From: Burkholderiaceae bacterium
GTDB lineage: Bacteria; Pseudomonadota; Gammaproteobacteria; Burkholderiales; Burkholderiaceae_A
Assembly (NCBI GenBank): GCA_018882785.1
Contig: VERI01000001.1
Location: 186,001 to 250,000 of the forward strand
Direction of reading: 5' to 3'
Length of the DNA: 64,000 nucleotides
Shown here piece by piece: positions 18,935 through 27,555 of this stretch. The notes under the pieces were generated by a model. It was not told where the DNA came from. It saw only the letters and a program-made list of their open reading frames with translations, and did no database searches. The position numbers were made by a program, and so were the translations under genes. Each line of letters begins with the position of its first letter. Positions within the stretch are counted from its first letter, which is position 1.

Positions 18935-19540
18935 ATGATGGCAAACCTGCTGTCTGCCCGGGATCGGATCGGACCCAATGCCATCATCCAGGTGATAGCG
19001 GCCATGACTGGCCGTTTCGACCAACGGGTCATGGAGCAATTTTTCGAGTCTATCGGGCTGTTGGGCTATGTGCGAGAGAGTCCACAAGACATGGTGCCTG
19101 AGCGGGACGTTGCCGTGCTGCAGCGGGCGCTATTCGATCAATGGGGTGATCTTCTTGCGCGCGATATTTCCCGAGAGGCGGGACGTCGTACCGGCGATTA
19201 TCTGCTGAGGCACCGCATCCCGAATTTGGCGCAGCGTGCGTTGCGTATGCTTCCTGCGGCAATATCTGCTCGGCTACTACTCCGGGCTATTGGCCGACAC
19301 GCCTGGACTTTTGCGGGAAGTGGTGTATTCACTATCCACGGCTCACCGCCCTTTGGATTTTCGATTCAGCACAATCCCCTGTGCAGCCGGATTCAGTCGG
19401 ACCAGCCGGTCTGTGATTACTATGCCGCCACCTTTGAGCGGATTTTTCAAGCCATCGTGCATCCGTGTGCGCATGTGCGGGAACTGTCCTGCGAGGCTGT
19501 CGGCGCGCCGATCTGTAGTTTTGAAATATCGTGGCGTTGA
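18935..19540 (+). CDS. bchJ: Bacteriochlorophyll synthesis protein BchJ (V4R domain)
   Basis: 201 residues: DRIGPNAIIQV at the N-terminus, RRTGDYLLRHRIP in the middle, and a C-terminal V4R domain ending CSFEISW with several Cys (CDYYAATFERIF, HPCAHVRELSCE). BchJ was first named a 4-vinyl reductase; later work on the family suggests it carries or stabilises a porphyrin intermediate rather than catalysing. It follows bchE by 35 bp, the usual pairing. Two ATGs in tandem at 18935 and 18938 leave the exact start uncertain. It ends 8 bp from a convergent gene. Confidence 0.88.
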   Translation: MMANLLSARDRIGPNAIIQVIAAMTGRFDQRVMEQFFESIGLLGYVRESPQDMVPERDVAVLQRALFDQWGDLLARDISREAGRRTGDYLLRHRIPNLAQRALRMLPAAISARLLLRAIGRHAWTFAGSGVFTIHGSPPFGFSIQHNPLCSRIQSDQPVCDYYAATFERIFQAIVHPCAHVRELSCEAVGAPICSFEISWR

Positions 19541-19548
19541 CCCTTCGC

Positions 19549-20145
19549 CTAGAGCCAGTGGCCGATGAATTGAAGCCGTTCTAAGGCATTGGTCTGCGCC
19601 AGTAGGGCAGCCTTTTCTGAGGCGGACAGTGGCAACAATTCCGCCCACCGATCGGCGACCCAGCCCGCGTCATCCATACGATAGGGGGGCCGCATTGGAA
19701 GCTGTGCCTCCAGCCCCTCGCGCTGTGCGCTGGCGATGAGTTCGCCGAGCCGGTCTGCAATGGGCTGTAAATTCTGCGGGATTGGGCTCTGTGGCACGGA
19801 GTCCAGTCGAGTGATTTCGCCGCTCCATAGGCCGTATGCCCCTCGTGCGTGGTCGCCGAGCCGAAAGCGGGCGATACCGACACAACTGACCGAGAGCACT
19901 GCAGGCTGGATCGTGTGCACCTCAAGCAGTCGCGCCGTGCAGCCAATGTCGTGCAGGGCCTCGATTTCCCCGGCCTTTTGTACCTCTTTTCCGGATGCGA
20001 GCGGGACGACGCCAAATTCAAGGTTTTCCTGCTGGCAGCGCCGGATGAGGTGCAGGTAACGCACCTCGAAAATAGTGAGCCGTAGCAGGCCCTCGGGATA
20101 GAGCGCAGAGGACAAGGGAAAGAGCGGGACACGATCGTTCGTCAT
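19549..20145 (-). CDS. LON peptidase N-terminal-domain protein
   Basis: 198 residues, the stand-alone LON substrate-binding domain without ATPase or protease parts: PLFPLSSALYPEGLLRLTIFEVRY at the start and FGVVPLASGKEV. Such proteins are widespread; their role is unclear, possibly protein-quality control. It faces away from greB, with 35 bp between them, and is one of three housekeeping-type genes set inside the photosynthesis cluster. Confidence 0.85.
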   Translation of the reverse strand: MTNDRVPLFPLSSALYPEGLLRLTIFEVRYLHLIRRCQQENLEFGVVPLASGKEVQKAGEIEALHDIGCTARLLEVHTIQPAVLSVSCVGIARFRLGDHARGAYGLWSGEITRLDSVPQSPIPQNLQPIADRLGELIASAQREGLEAQLPMRPPYRMDDAGWVADRWAELLPLSASEKAALLAQTNALERLQFIGHWL

Positions 20146-20180
20146 GCGGGCTTCGGTTCCTTTGATAAAGTGGAAATTCT

Positions 20181-20756
20181 ATGAGTAAAGCGTTCACAAA
20201 AGAGCCCGACGACGAGCAAGAAGAGGACAGCGATGTTCCTGCCGCAGGGCTGCCCTCAGGCGCACCGAATTACCTCACGCCATCAGGGTATGCCGCGCTG
20301 ACCGCTGAGCTACAGCAGCTTCTCAAGATAGAGCGTCCGAAAACCGTGGAAATCGTTTCATGGGCGGCCTCCAATGGTGACCGGTCAGAAAATGGTGACT
20401 ACATCTATGGCAAGCGCCGGCTGCGGGAGATCGACCGCCGACTTCGATTTCTGACCAAGCGGCTGGCCATCGCGCAGGTGGTGGATCCTGCGGCCCAGGC
20501 GGGCAATGACCAAGTGTTTTTTGGTGCAACTGTCTGTATCGAGGATGGGCATAGTGGGCCGCAGACCTATCGTATTGTCGGAGTGGATGAGACGCATCTT
20601 GGTGCGCATCACATTAGTTGGATCTCTCCGATGGCCCGGGCATTGATCAAGTCTCGGGAGGGGGATACGGTAACGGTGCAGAGTCCATCGGGCCCCCGGG
20701 AGGTTACCGTGATCTCGGTGCGATATACCGATGAGCCGCAACAGTCCGTAGGTTAA
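20181..20756 (+). CDS. greB: Transcript cleavage factor GreB
   Basis: 191 residues. The N-terminal coiled coil begins with the GreA/B start LTPSGYAALTAELQQL and includes NGDRSENGDYIYGKRRLREID, which carries the acidic tip residues that reach into the RNA polymerase channel. A C-terminal FKBP-like domain ends SPSGPREVTVISVRY. The YIYGKRRLREIDRR sequence favours GreB over GreA. An acidic N-terminal extension of about 35 residues (EPDDEQEEDSD) precedes the core. It rescues backtracked polymerase by stimulating RNA cleavage. Confidence 0.92.
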   Translation: MSKAFTKEPDDEQEEDSDVPAAGLPSGAPNYLTPSGYAALTAELQQLLKIERPKTVEIVSWAASNGDRSENGDYIYGKRRLREIDRRLRFLTKRLAIAQVVDPAAQAGNDQVFFGATVCIEDGHSGPQTYRIVGVDETHLGAHHISWISPMARALIKSREGDTVTVQSPSGPREVTVISVRYTDEPQQSVG

Positions 20757-20790
20757 CCGGCGTTTTAATTGAATAGAGCGAGGAGGTTGC

Positions 20791-21264
20791 ATGACGACAT
20801 TGACGGATGGATTGCCGATTCCGAAATCAATCAGTAGCCTGGTGCTATCGACGAATCGTGGGCAGGCTAGGCTGAGTGAATTTCTAGGGCATCAGCTGGT
20901 CATTTATTTTTATCCGAAAGATGACACACCGGGATGCACGGTTGAGGGCAAGGAATTTTCAGCACGCCATTCAGATTTTCTTTCCGCAGATACGCAGATT
21001 ATTGGTGTATCGCGCGACAGTCTTGCCTCTCACGAGCGATTTATCGCAAAACATGGGCTCTCGATTATTCTGGCTGCGGATACTTCCGAGTCAATGTGCA
21101 AGGCATTCGGGGTGATCAAAGAAAAGAATATGTACGGCAAGAAGGTAATGGGCATTGAGCGGTCGACGTTTCTGCTCGATGCGCACGGCGTCTTGCGGCG
21201 CTCATGGCGTGGTGTCAAAGTGCCGGGGCATGTGGATGAGGTACTTGCCGTGGCGCGTGGCTAG
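20791..21264 (+). CDS. bcp: Peroxiredoxin of the Bcp/PrxQ family
   Basis: 157 residues with the peroxiredoxin motif YPKDDTPGCTVEGKEF, in which Cys49 is the peroxidatic residue. The resolving Cys found five residues later in E. coli Bcp is absent (the sequence continues EGKEF). The only other Cys is Cys103, so the enzyme may resolve through that residue or an external thiol. It reduces peroxides, useful beside pigment synthesis. Its ribosome-binding site is AGGAGG. A small membrane-protein gene and then bchI follow at spacings of about 10 bp or less, so this may be one transcript. Confidence 0.9.
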   Translation: MTTLTDGLPIPKSISSLVLSTNRGQARLSEFLGHQLVIYFYPKDDTPGCTVEGKEFSARHSDFLSADTQIIGVSRDSLASHERFIAKHGLSIILAADTSESMCKAFGVIKEKNMYGKKVMGIERSTFLLDAHGVLRRSWRGVKVPGHVDEVLAVARG

Positions 21265-21270
21265 CGGGAG

Positions 21271-21534
21271 ATGGCGATGAATTGGCTCATCACCTTGGTG
21301 GATGCGGTGATTGTCTTGTCGCTGCTGGAGTTGGTGGGTTTTGGGTGGGCTTACAAGCGCTGGGGCCGGGGCGTGCCACCGCAAGAGATTCGCCTGAATC
21401 TCTGTTCGGGACTGGCATTGATGGGAGCATTGCGTGCCGCCTTATCGGCCGCCCATCCGATGATCATCATGGCGCTCCTGCTGGTCGCCGGGATTTTTCA
21501 TGCCCTAGACATTCGGGTTCGGTGGCGGCGTTAA
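21271..21534 (+). CDS. Small two-helix membrane protein before bchI
   Basis: 87 residues, family not recognised. There are two predicted membrane helices (about 4-27 and 46-77) separated by a basic loop (YKRWGRGVPPQEIRLN), and a basic C-terminus (RVRWRR). A GGGAG ribosome-binding site and 6- and 10-bp gaps to bcp and bchI indicate co-transcription with bchI-bchD. Many bacteria carry unrelated small membrane proteins, so position is the only hint of a role in pigment or membrane assembly. Confidence 0.65.
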   Translation: MAMNWLITLVDAVIVLSLLELVGFGWAYKRWGRGVPPQEIRLNLCSGLALMGALRAALSAAHPMIIMALLLVAGIFHALDIRVRWRR

Positions 21535-21544
21535 ACTACGCGCC

Positions 21545-22573
21545 ATGGCACTTGCTTTCCCGTTCTCCGCAATCGTTGGCCAGCAAGAGATGAAGCTGGC
21601 AATGTTGGTGACCACGATCGATCCGTCGATTGGTGGCGTTCTTGTGTTTGGTGATCGGGGTACCGGTAAGTCCACCGCCGTTCGGGCCCTGGCGGCGATT
21701 CTTCCCAAAATGAAGGCGGTGGTGGGCTGTCCATACGCCTGCGATCCGCAGGCCAGTCGCTCGGGCTGCGATCGATGTCCGACATTAAAAAAAGATCCCT
21801 CGCATATCAAAACCCATCAGGTGCCGGTTCCTGTGGTCGACCTTCCCCTTGGGGTCACCGAAGACCGGGTCGTGGGTGCCCTTGATTTAGAACGTGCGCT
21901 TACCGATGGGGTAAAGGTATTTGAGCCCGGCCTATTGGCGCGGGCCAATCGGGGATTTTTGTACATCGATGAGGTGAACTTGCTGGAAGACCACATTGTC
22001 GATTTGCTGATCGATGTCGCTGCCAGCGGAGAGAATGTGGTCGAACGCGAGGGGCTCAGCGTGCAGCATCCCGCCCGGTTTGTGCTCGTGGGCAGCGGCA
22101 ATCCCGAGGAAGGCGAGCTTCGGCCGCAGCTGTTGGATCGCTTTGGTTTGTCGGTGGATGTACGCACCCCAAAGGAACTTGCCGACAGGATCGAGGTGGT
22201 CAAGCGTCGCGATGCCTTTGAGCGTGATCCGGAAGTATTCATCGAATCCTGGAAAAAAGAAGACAACAAGATCCGTCGCAAAATCGTCCAGGGCAGAGAG
22301 CATCTGGAGCAGGTGAAGGTACCTGATGAGATTCTCGAAATGGCATCTGCACTGTGCATGAAACTCGGTACTGATGGCCTGCGCGGAGAGCTCACGCTCA
22401 TGCGCGCGGCCCGCGCCTTGGCCGCCCTTACGTCCGCCAAGGCGGTGGGCTGGGAGCAGCTGCGGCAGGTGGCTCCGATGGCGCTTCGCCATCGGCTGCG
22501 TCGTAATCCGTTGGACGATACGGCCTCCGGAGTTCGGGTGCAGCGTGCCATTGATGAATTGCTCCCTGCCTAA
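21545..22573 (+). CDS. bchI: Magnesium chelatase ATPase subunit BchI
   Basis: 342 residues of an AAA+ ATPase. Walker A GDRGTGKST at 36-44, Walker B FLYIDEVNLL, and the BchI insertions including CPYACDPQ. With BchD it forms the motor complex that drives BchH to insert Mg into protoporphyrin IX, the committed step to bacteriochlorophyll. bchD follows 30 bp later; the catalytic subunit bchH is in the other arm of the cluster (59759). Confidence 0.96.
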   Translation: MALAFPFSAIVGQQEMKLAMLVTTIDPSIGGVLVFGDRGTGKSTAVRALAAILPKMKAVVGCPYACDPQASRSGCDRCPTLKKDPSHIKTHQVPVPVVDLPLGVTEDRVVGALDLERALTDGVKVFEPGLLARANRGFLYIDEVNLLEDHIVDLLIDVAASGENVVEREGLSVQHPARFVLVGSGNPEEGELRPQLLDRFGLSVDVRTPKELADRIEVVKRRDAFERDPEVFIESWKKEDNKIRRKIVQGREHLEQVKVPDEILEMASALCMKLGTDGLRGELTLMRAARALAALTSAKAVGWEQLRQVAPMALRHRLRRNPLDDTASGVRVQRAIDELLPA

Positions 22574-22602
22574 CAAATCTCCTCTGGCATGAGGGCGCTT
22601 CG

Positions 22603-24414
22603 ATGACCGAGGCAAGACAGCTCCCGAACGATGCACTGCACGACACCCTGCTTGCCGCAGAGTTGTTCGCGCGGGATCCGCTGCAGCTGGGCGGAATGGT
22701 GATTCGGGCACACGCCGGACCGGTGCGCAGTGCGTATCTCGATTTCATTAAGTCACGGCTCGCCCCGCGAGTAAGTCGCCGGCTACCCTTATCGATACAG
22801 GATGAACGTCTGCTCGGGGGGCTGGATCTGGCGGCTACGCTGAGTGCTGGGAGGCCTGTGTTAGCAAAGGGATTGCTCGCTGAGATCGATGGTGGAGTGC
22901 TGATTGTTCCGATGGCGGAGCGACTGTCTGCGGCTTTGTCGGCCCGATTGGCATCCGTCATGGACCGTGGTCAGATCGTGCTCGCCCGAGAAGGACTAAC
23001 TGCGGAGATTCCGGCAGCCTTTGGGCTGCTGCTTCTGGACGAGAGCGCAGCAGAGGATGAGCGGGTTTCCGATGACCTTCTCGATCGGCTTGCGTTTCAT
23101 GTAGATCTTCGGGAGGTCTCGTATCAGGCCCTGCAGGAGGGAATCGCATTTTTTCAGGATCAGGCTGCAGCGATTCGGCTAGCGATGCAAGATACCGATG
23201 AGATCAGTGATGACATCACACAGGCCCTCTGTGCAACTGCCATGGCACTTGGCATCGATTCCATTCGCGCGATGATTTTTGCGCGACGCGCCGCCGAATT
23301 GTCTGGCCGTCTGATGGGGCATCGTTTTACAGAGCGCGATGATGCCGAGCTGGCCGCACGGCTGGTGCTCTCTCCGCGGGCCACAATCATTCCGGAAATG
23401 GAGTCTGAGCAGAGTGACTCGGACAGTCCGCCGCCTGCCCCTCAAGAGGATGATTCGTCTTCGGAGTCAGAAGACATCTCCAGCTCTCTGGATGAAACGG
23501 CCGCACTGGATGACGTGGTGCTTGAATCTGCACGGGCGGCCATCCCCTCGGGCTTACTTGCCCAGCTCATGTCAGCACAACGGCCGTCGGGCCGTGGTGG
23601 GGGTTCAGGAAAATCAGGCAGTCTGAAAAAAAGTTCGCTGCGGGGTCGTCCGACAGGATCGCGTCCGGGGCTTGTTCGCCATGGCGCACGACTCAGTATT
23701 CTGGACACCCTGCGTGCGGCAGCACCCTGGCAACGGCTTCGGGCGGTAACGCCATTGGGCCATGCGGTCACGCGTCATGGTTTGCCTGGGCATCGGCCAG
23801 AGCAGAAAAAATTACGGATCCATCCAGACGATTTTCGAATCAGGCGATTCAAGGAGCGCACAGAGACCACCACCATTTTTGTTGTGGATGCTTCGGGGTC
23901 ATCTGCAATGCATCGCCTTGCAGAGGCGAAGGGTGCGGTGGAGTTGTTGCTCGCTGATTGTTATGTGCGGCGTGATCAGGTTGCGGTCATTGCCTTTCGT
24001 CATCAGCAGGCGGAAGTAATTTTGCCGCCGACACGCTCTTTGGTCAGGGCCAAGCGAAGTCTTTCTGGACTTCCAGGTGGCGGCGGCACGCCGCTTGCCG
24101 CAGCGATTGAGTTGAGTCGACAGCTGGCCGAGAGTATTCGGCGTAAGGGTGATACCCCCGTTGTGGTGATGCTGACCGACGGCAAGGCGAACATCAGCCG
24201 GGAGGGCAAGCCAGGACGGGAGCAAGCCCGTTTGGACGCTGCCCAGGCAGCACGGAATTTTGCGCTCGCAGATCTATCGGCAATGGTGATCGATACATCG
24301 CCACAGCCCTCGGATGCGGCGAGAGTGCTTTCCCTTGAGATGCGTGCGCGCTATCTGCCCTTGCCCCATGCGGGCGCTGCGCAGGTCTCTCAGGCGGTCA
24401 AAGCGATCGTTTGA
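22603..24414 (+). CDS. bchD: Magnesium chelatase subunit BchD
   Basis: 603 residues. An AAA+-like N-terminal half without an intact Walker A motif is followed by a Pro/Ser/Asp/Glu-rich acidic linker (about 265-310). The C-terminal von Willebrand/integrin-I domain has a metal-ion site DASGS near residue 428 and MLTDGKANIS later. BchD is the platform that assembles with BchI and contacts BchH. Its 3' end overlaps the convergent bchO end by 25 bp. Confidence 0.95.
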   Translation: MTEARQLPNDALHDTLLAAELFARDPLQLGGMVIRAHAGPVRSAYLDFIKSRLAPRVSRRLPLSIQDERLLGGLDLAATLSAGRPVLAKGLLAEIDGGVLIVPMAERLSAALSARLASVMDRGQIVLAREGLTAEIPAAFGLLLLDESAAEDERVSDDLLDRLAFHVDLREVSYQALQEGIAFFQDQAAAIRLAMQDTDEISDDITQALCATAMALGIDSIRAMIFARRAAELSGRLMGHRFTERDDAELAARLVLSPRATIIPEMESEQSDSDSPPPAPQEDDSSSESEDISSSLDETAALDDVVLESARAAIPSGLLAQLMSAQRPSGRGGGSGKSGSLKKSSLRGRPTGSRPGLVRHGARLSILDTLRAAAPWQRLRAVTPLGHAVTRHGLPGHRPEQKKLRIHPDDFRIRRFKERTETTTIFVVDASGSSAMHRLAEAKGAVELLLADCYVRRDQVAVIAFRHQQAEVILPPTRSLVRAKRSLSGLPGGGGTPLAAAIELSRQLAESIRRKGDTPVVVMLTDGKANISREGKPGREQARLDAAQAARNFALADLSAMVIDTSPQPSDAARVLSLEMRARYLPLPHAGAAQVSQAVKAIV

Positions 24415-25322
24415 ATGTAGCGGGCGGCCTCCGCGGGCCGTTCTTCATGCAGAAGATGTCCGCCATCCCAAGTGATAACGGATGCCTTTGAAAAGTAAGA
24501 CTGAATCACCTCTTTGAGCGGCCCCTCTTTGACCCAGGTATCTTTTTTTCCGATCAGAAAACTAATGGGTACATCGAGAGAGCGGCCCTTGCTCAGAATG
24601 GCGGGAAGATCAGCGCCTGCCATGAATTCCATAGCACCTTGCACGTGGGATGCCTGCGTGAACAGATAGCGGTAGTGTCGGCGATGGGTCTCTGGAATTT
24701 TCGATCCTGTGGAGTCCAACAGCTGATCCACCATGCGGGTGTTGGCCGCGATGAAGGTCAACATTCCCGTCATCGGTGCCGAAGTCGCAATCGGGGAGAT
24801 CATGGGCCCGAGCATCATGGTGTAGATCATGGGCGGCGGCACCAGTGATGGGTTCAGCCCAATCAGATGGGTGAGCTGAAGGCCATGCTTCGGCGTGGCG
24901 AATCTGGCGGCCCACTCCAGGGCAAGAGGTGCCCCTGCCGAGTGGCCCACGATGACGAGTTTTCCTGCCATCTGAAGGGTGTCGAGCAGGCCTTGCAATG
25001 CCTCAGCCATGCCCGGAAGGGTCATGGTGTGAGGACTGGCGCCTCGAGTGAAACCGTGGCCGGGAAGATCAATCGCGAGTACGCAGGCCGACGCGCGTAG
25101 CGGGGTGATCAGATCGGCCCAGGAGTGGGTCGCTGACCCTGTCCCATGCAAGAGCAAGAGTATGGTGTCGCTCGGCCCGACGCTGTCGTGGAATTGGATA
25201 TGCCACCGAAGACCGGCCGCCTCAATCAGCTGGCTTGCCGCGGCGTAGGGCCAGTCTGCCGGCACAAGTCGTCGGGCAGCCTGAGAATCCCCTTTAAAGT
25301 GTCTATTGCAGTTGACATTCAT
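24390..25322 (-). CDS. bchO: Alpha/beta hydrolase BchO, putative Mg-chelatase accessory protein
   Basis: 310 residues from ATG 25322. Alpha/beta hydrolase: LLLLHGTGSATHSWADL oxyanion region, nucleophile elbow GHSAGAPLALEW, catalytic His in WDGGHLLHEERP. BchO proteins are always found with bchI/bchD and are thought to assist Mg chelation, but no reaction is established. The start is uncertain: the first PpsR site (25300-25317) lies inside the first codons, and GTG 25265 (protein start PADWPYAA, nearer the family N-terminus) is an alternative. Confidence 0.88.
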   Translation of the reverse strand: MNVNCNRHFKGDSQAARRLVPADWPYAAASQLIEAAGLRWHIQFHDSVGPSDTILLLLHGTGSATHSWADLITPLRASACVLAIDLPGHGFTRGASPHTMTLPGMAEALQGLLDTLQMAGKLVIVGHSAGAPLALEWAARFATPKHGLQLTHLIGLNPSLVPPPMIYTMMLGPMISPIATSAPMTGMLTFIAANTRMVDQLLDSTGSKIPETHRRHYRYLFTQASHVQGAMEFMAGADLPAILSKGRSLDVPISFLIGKKDTWVKEGPLKEVIQSYFSKASVITWDGGHLLHEERPAEAARYIQTIALTA

Positions 25323-25343
25323 AAGTGACAATATACCTAGACA
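25300..25343. promoter_or_regulatory. Tandem PpsR sites between bchO and crtE
   Basis: TGTCTATTGCAGTTGACA (25300-25317) is an exact TGT-N12-ACA match. Eight bp further on, TGACAATATACCTAGACA (25326-25343) matches with one base off. Two sites 8 bp apart is the classical cooperative PpsR/CrtJ arrangement. They lie between divergent bchO and crtE, so both could be repressed in air. Confidence 0.75.
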
Positions 25344-25407
25344 ACGTGTGGTTGTTGCGGTGTTTCATGGTCCGCACGCCCCGATCGACTCATTACAGGG
25401 AGGTTTC

Positions 25408-26286
25408 ATGGCCTCGGCCCAATCCGCTCAACAGGCCCTCGAGGATGCGCTCGGCTCGGCGGTCGCCTTATCGGAGTCGCCGCATGGCCCGATGCTGCTC
25501 GCCCAGGCCACCCATCATGCCGTTTTTCCCGGCGGGGCAAGAATTCGGCCGCATCTCGCGCTGGCGGTTGCGGGAGCCTGCGGCCATGATGATCCGGAGC
25601 TGTCGATGGCCGCTGCGGTGGCGCTTGAGCTGCTGCACTGTGCCTCGCTCGTGCACGATGACCTGCCCTGTTTTGATGATGCTGATATTCGTCGGGGTCA
25701 GCCTTCAGTGCATAAAAAATTTGGTGAGCGTATTGCAGTTCTGACAGGCGATGGGCTCATTGTGCTTGCCTTCCAAGTGCTTGCAACAGTCAAGGCCCGT
25801 CATCCCGGACGCATTACCCAGGCGATTTCGGTCATCGCGCAGGCAACGGGTGCACCCGAAGGTATCGTTGCCGGTCAGGCCTGGGAGTGCGAATCGAAGG
25901 CAAACCTTCGTGACTATCAGCGTGCCAAAACGGGCGCGTTGTTTGCCGCCGCAACGGCATGCGGTGCGTTGACCTCTGGCGCGCATCCCGAGTCATGGCG
26001 CCCGCTGGGTGAATGGCTGGGAGAGGCCTATCAGGTTGCCGATGACATCCGTGATGTCATCGGGGACCCGGACGCGTTGGGAAAACCAACTGGTCAGGAT
26101 GTCGCCCATGATCGCCAGAGTTCAGCCCGTGAGCTTGGCCTGTTGGGGGCCATACAGAATTTTGAGCTGCTGGTCGGGAAAGCCATTCGTGCGATTCCCT
26201 CCTGTCCTGGCGCTCCCGATCTGCGGGCCCTTGTGCTTGCGGAGTCTGCGCGACTCGTTCCGAAAGAAATTCTGGAGCGCGTCTAG
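25408..26286 (+). CDS. crtE: Geranylgeranyl diphosphate synthase CrtE
   Basis: 292 residues from ATG 25408, chosen for its CAGGGAGG ribosome-binding site and normal length; the open frame extends further up without similarity. Both Asp-rich prenyl-transferase motifs are present: HDDLPCFDDADIRRG and, later, ADDIRDVIGD. It makes GGPP, the precursor of carotenoids and of the bacteriochlorophyll side chain. It is the first gene of the long crtEF-bchCXYZ-puf run. Confidence 0.95.
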   Translation: MASAQSAQQALEDALGSAVALSESPHGPMLLAQATHHAVFPGGARIRPHLALAVAGACGHDDPELSMAAAVALELLHCASLVHDDLPCFDDADIRRGQPSVHKKFGERIAVLTGDGLIVLAFQVLATVKARHPGRITQAISVIAQATGAPEGIVAGQAWECESKANLRDYQRAKTGALFAAATACGALTSGAHPESWRPLGEWLGEAYQVADDIRDVIGDPDALGKPTGQDVAHDRQSSARELGLLGAIQNFELLVGKAIRAIPSCPGAPDLRALVLAESARLVPKEILERV

Positions 26287-27393
26287 TTGATTCTGAGTTG
26301 GCCTGATCTTCGCGACCGACTGCTCGCGAGCAAGGCATTTCATCGGTTCGCAGTTCGATTTCCCCTCACGCGATGGATTGCCCGCCGTCAGGCAAAAGCC
26401 TTATTTGATGTTGTCGCTGGCTTTGTGTATTCGCAGGTCCTGTATGCCTGCGTGCAGCTCAATATTTTTTCTACTTTGTCCAATGGGCCGATGTCTGTTC
26501 CGGATCTGGCAAAACGCTTTCGGCTCTCCGAGGATCGTACCGACCGCCTGATGCGCGCGGCGGAGTCGTTGCAGCTGGTGCAGTCGAGCCCTGGCGGATA
26601 CTGGCGCCTTGGCATGCTCGGCGCCGTATTGGTGAATAACACGGCCATCACCGCACTCGTAACGCATCACGCTACGTTATATGCGGATCTGCGTGATCCT
26701 GTCGGACTGCTGCGCGGTGAGACCGACGCCAACCTGGCGCGCTATTGGCCTTATGCAGACGAGCATGCAGCATCCCCCACGCTACTGACGGAAGAAAAAG
26801 TTGCAGAGTACTCACGCCTGATGAGTGCGTCCCAGCCGCTCATCGCAGAAGAGATTCTGAGCATTTATCCATTCCATCGGCATCGTCATCTGATGGATAT
26901 TGGAGGTGGGCAGGGCACGTTTCTGTTGGCGGTGGCAGCAGCCTTTCCTCAGCTCGACCTGACCTTGTTTGACCTTCCTGCGGTGGCCTCACTGGCGCAG
27001 AAAAATTTCTCTGCAGCGGGCATCGCAGATCGGGCGGCTGCGGTCGGAGGCAGCTTTTTTGAGACCCCTCTTCCGCAGGGTGCCGATGCGATCACGATCC
27101 TGCGGGTGCTGTACGACCACGATGACCATCGGGCGCTGGCGATTCTTCGGGCTGCGTATGCGGCGCTTCCGACCGGGGGCTCCCTCTTGGTGGCTGAGCC
27201 GATGTCGGAGACTCCGGGGGCAGAGTCAATGGGAAGTGCTTACTTCGGTTTTTATCTGCTGGCGATGGGTAAGGGAAGGTCGAGAAGCGCCAGCGTGCTG
27301 GCCGACATGATTCGCCAGGCGGGGTTTCGTGAGCCACGCCTTCAGCCCACTCGGCTACCCCTCCAGGTTGGCCTAATTGTCGCCAAAAAATAA
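26287..27393 (+). CDS. crtF: Demethylspheroidene/hydroxyneurosporene O-methyltransferase CrtF
   Basis: 368 residues. An N-terminal winged-helix dimerisation domain (FVYSQVLYACVQLNIFSTL, then a helix-turn-helix-like stretch) and a C-terminal SAM-binding fold with MDIGGGQGTFLLAVA. It methylates the 1-hydroxy group introduced by CrtC. The start codon is TTG 26287, immediately after the crtE stop, implying coupled translation. The 162 bp after it hold the bchC promoter. Confidence 0.93.
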   Translation: MILSWPDLRDRLLASKAFHRFAVRFPLTRWIARRQAKALFDVVAGFVYSQVLYACVQLNIFSTLSNGPMSVPDLAKRFRLSEDRTDRLMRAAESLQLVQSSPGGYWRLGMLGAVLVNNTAITALVTHHATLYADLRDPVGLLRGETDANLARYWPYADEHAASPTLLTEEKVAEYSRLMSASQPLIAEEILSIYPFHRHRHLMDIGGGQGTFLLAVAAAFPQLDLTLFDLPAVASLAQKNFSAAGIADRAAAVGGSFFETPLPQGADAITILRVLYDHDDHRALAILRAAYAALPTGGSLLVAEPMSETPGAESMGSAYFGFYLLAMGKGRSRSASVLADMIRQAGFREPRLQPTRLPLQVGLIVAKK

Positions 27394-27466
27394 GGGACAT
27401 ATCAATAGACCTCCTCAGAGGGGGCCTCGAATCAGAGGGTGGTCCTGCCTGACATCACCCAGGGTT

Positions 27467-27529
27467 TGTCGCGGGGTATTGACTTTGACAACCAGAAGCA
27501 TACGATCAGTTTGTCAATTAAAATTGACA
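27467..27529 (+). promoter_or_regulatory. bchC promoter with PpsR sites
   Basis: TGTCAATTAAAATTGACA (27512-27529) is a perfect palindromic PpsR site. A weaker one (TGTCGCGGGGTATTGACT, 27467-27484, one base off) lies upstream. Between them a sigma-70-type promoter can be read: TTGACT (27479-27484), 16 bp, TACGAT (27501-27506). A dimer or tetramer bridging the two sites would cover it. This should drive bchC-bchXYZ and, by read-through, the puf genes. Confidence 0.78.
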
Positions 27530-27555
27530 GTTATGAACGTAAGGCTAATCTGACA

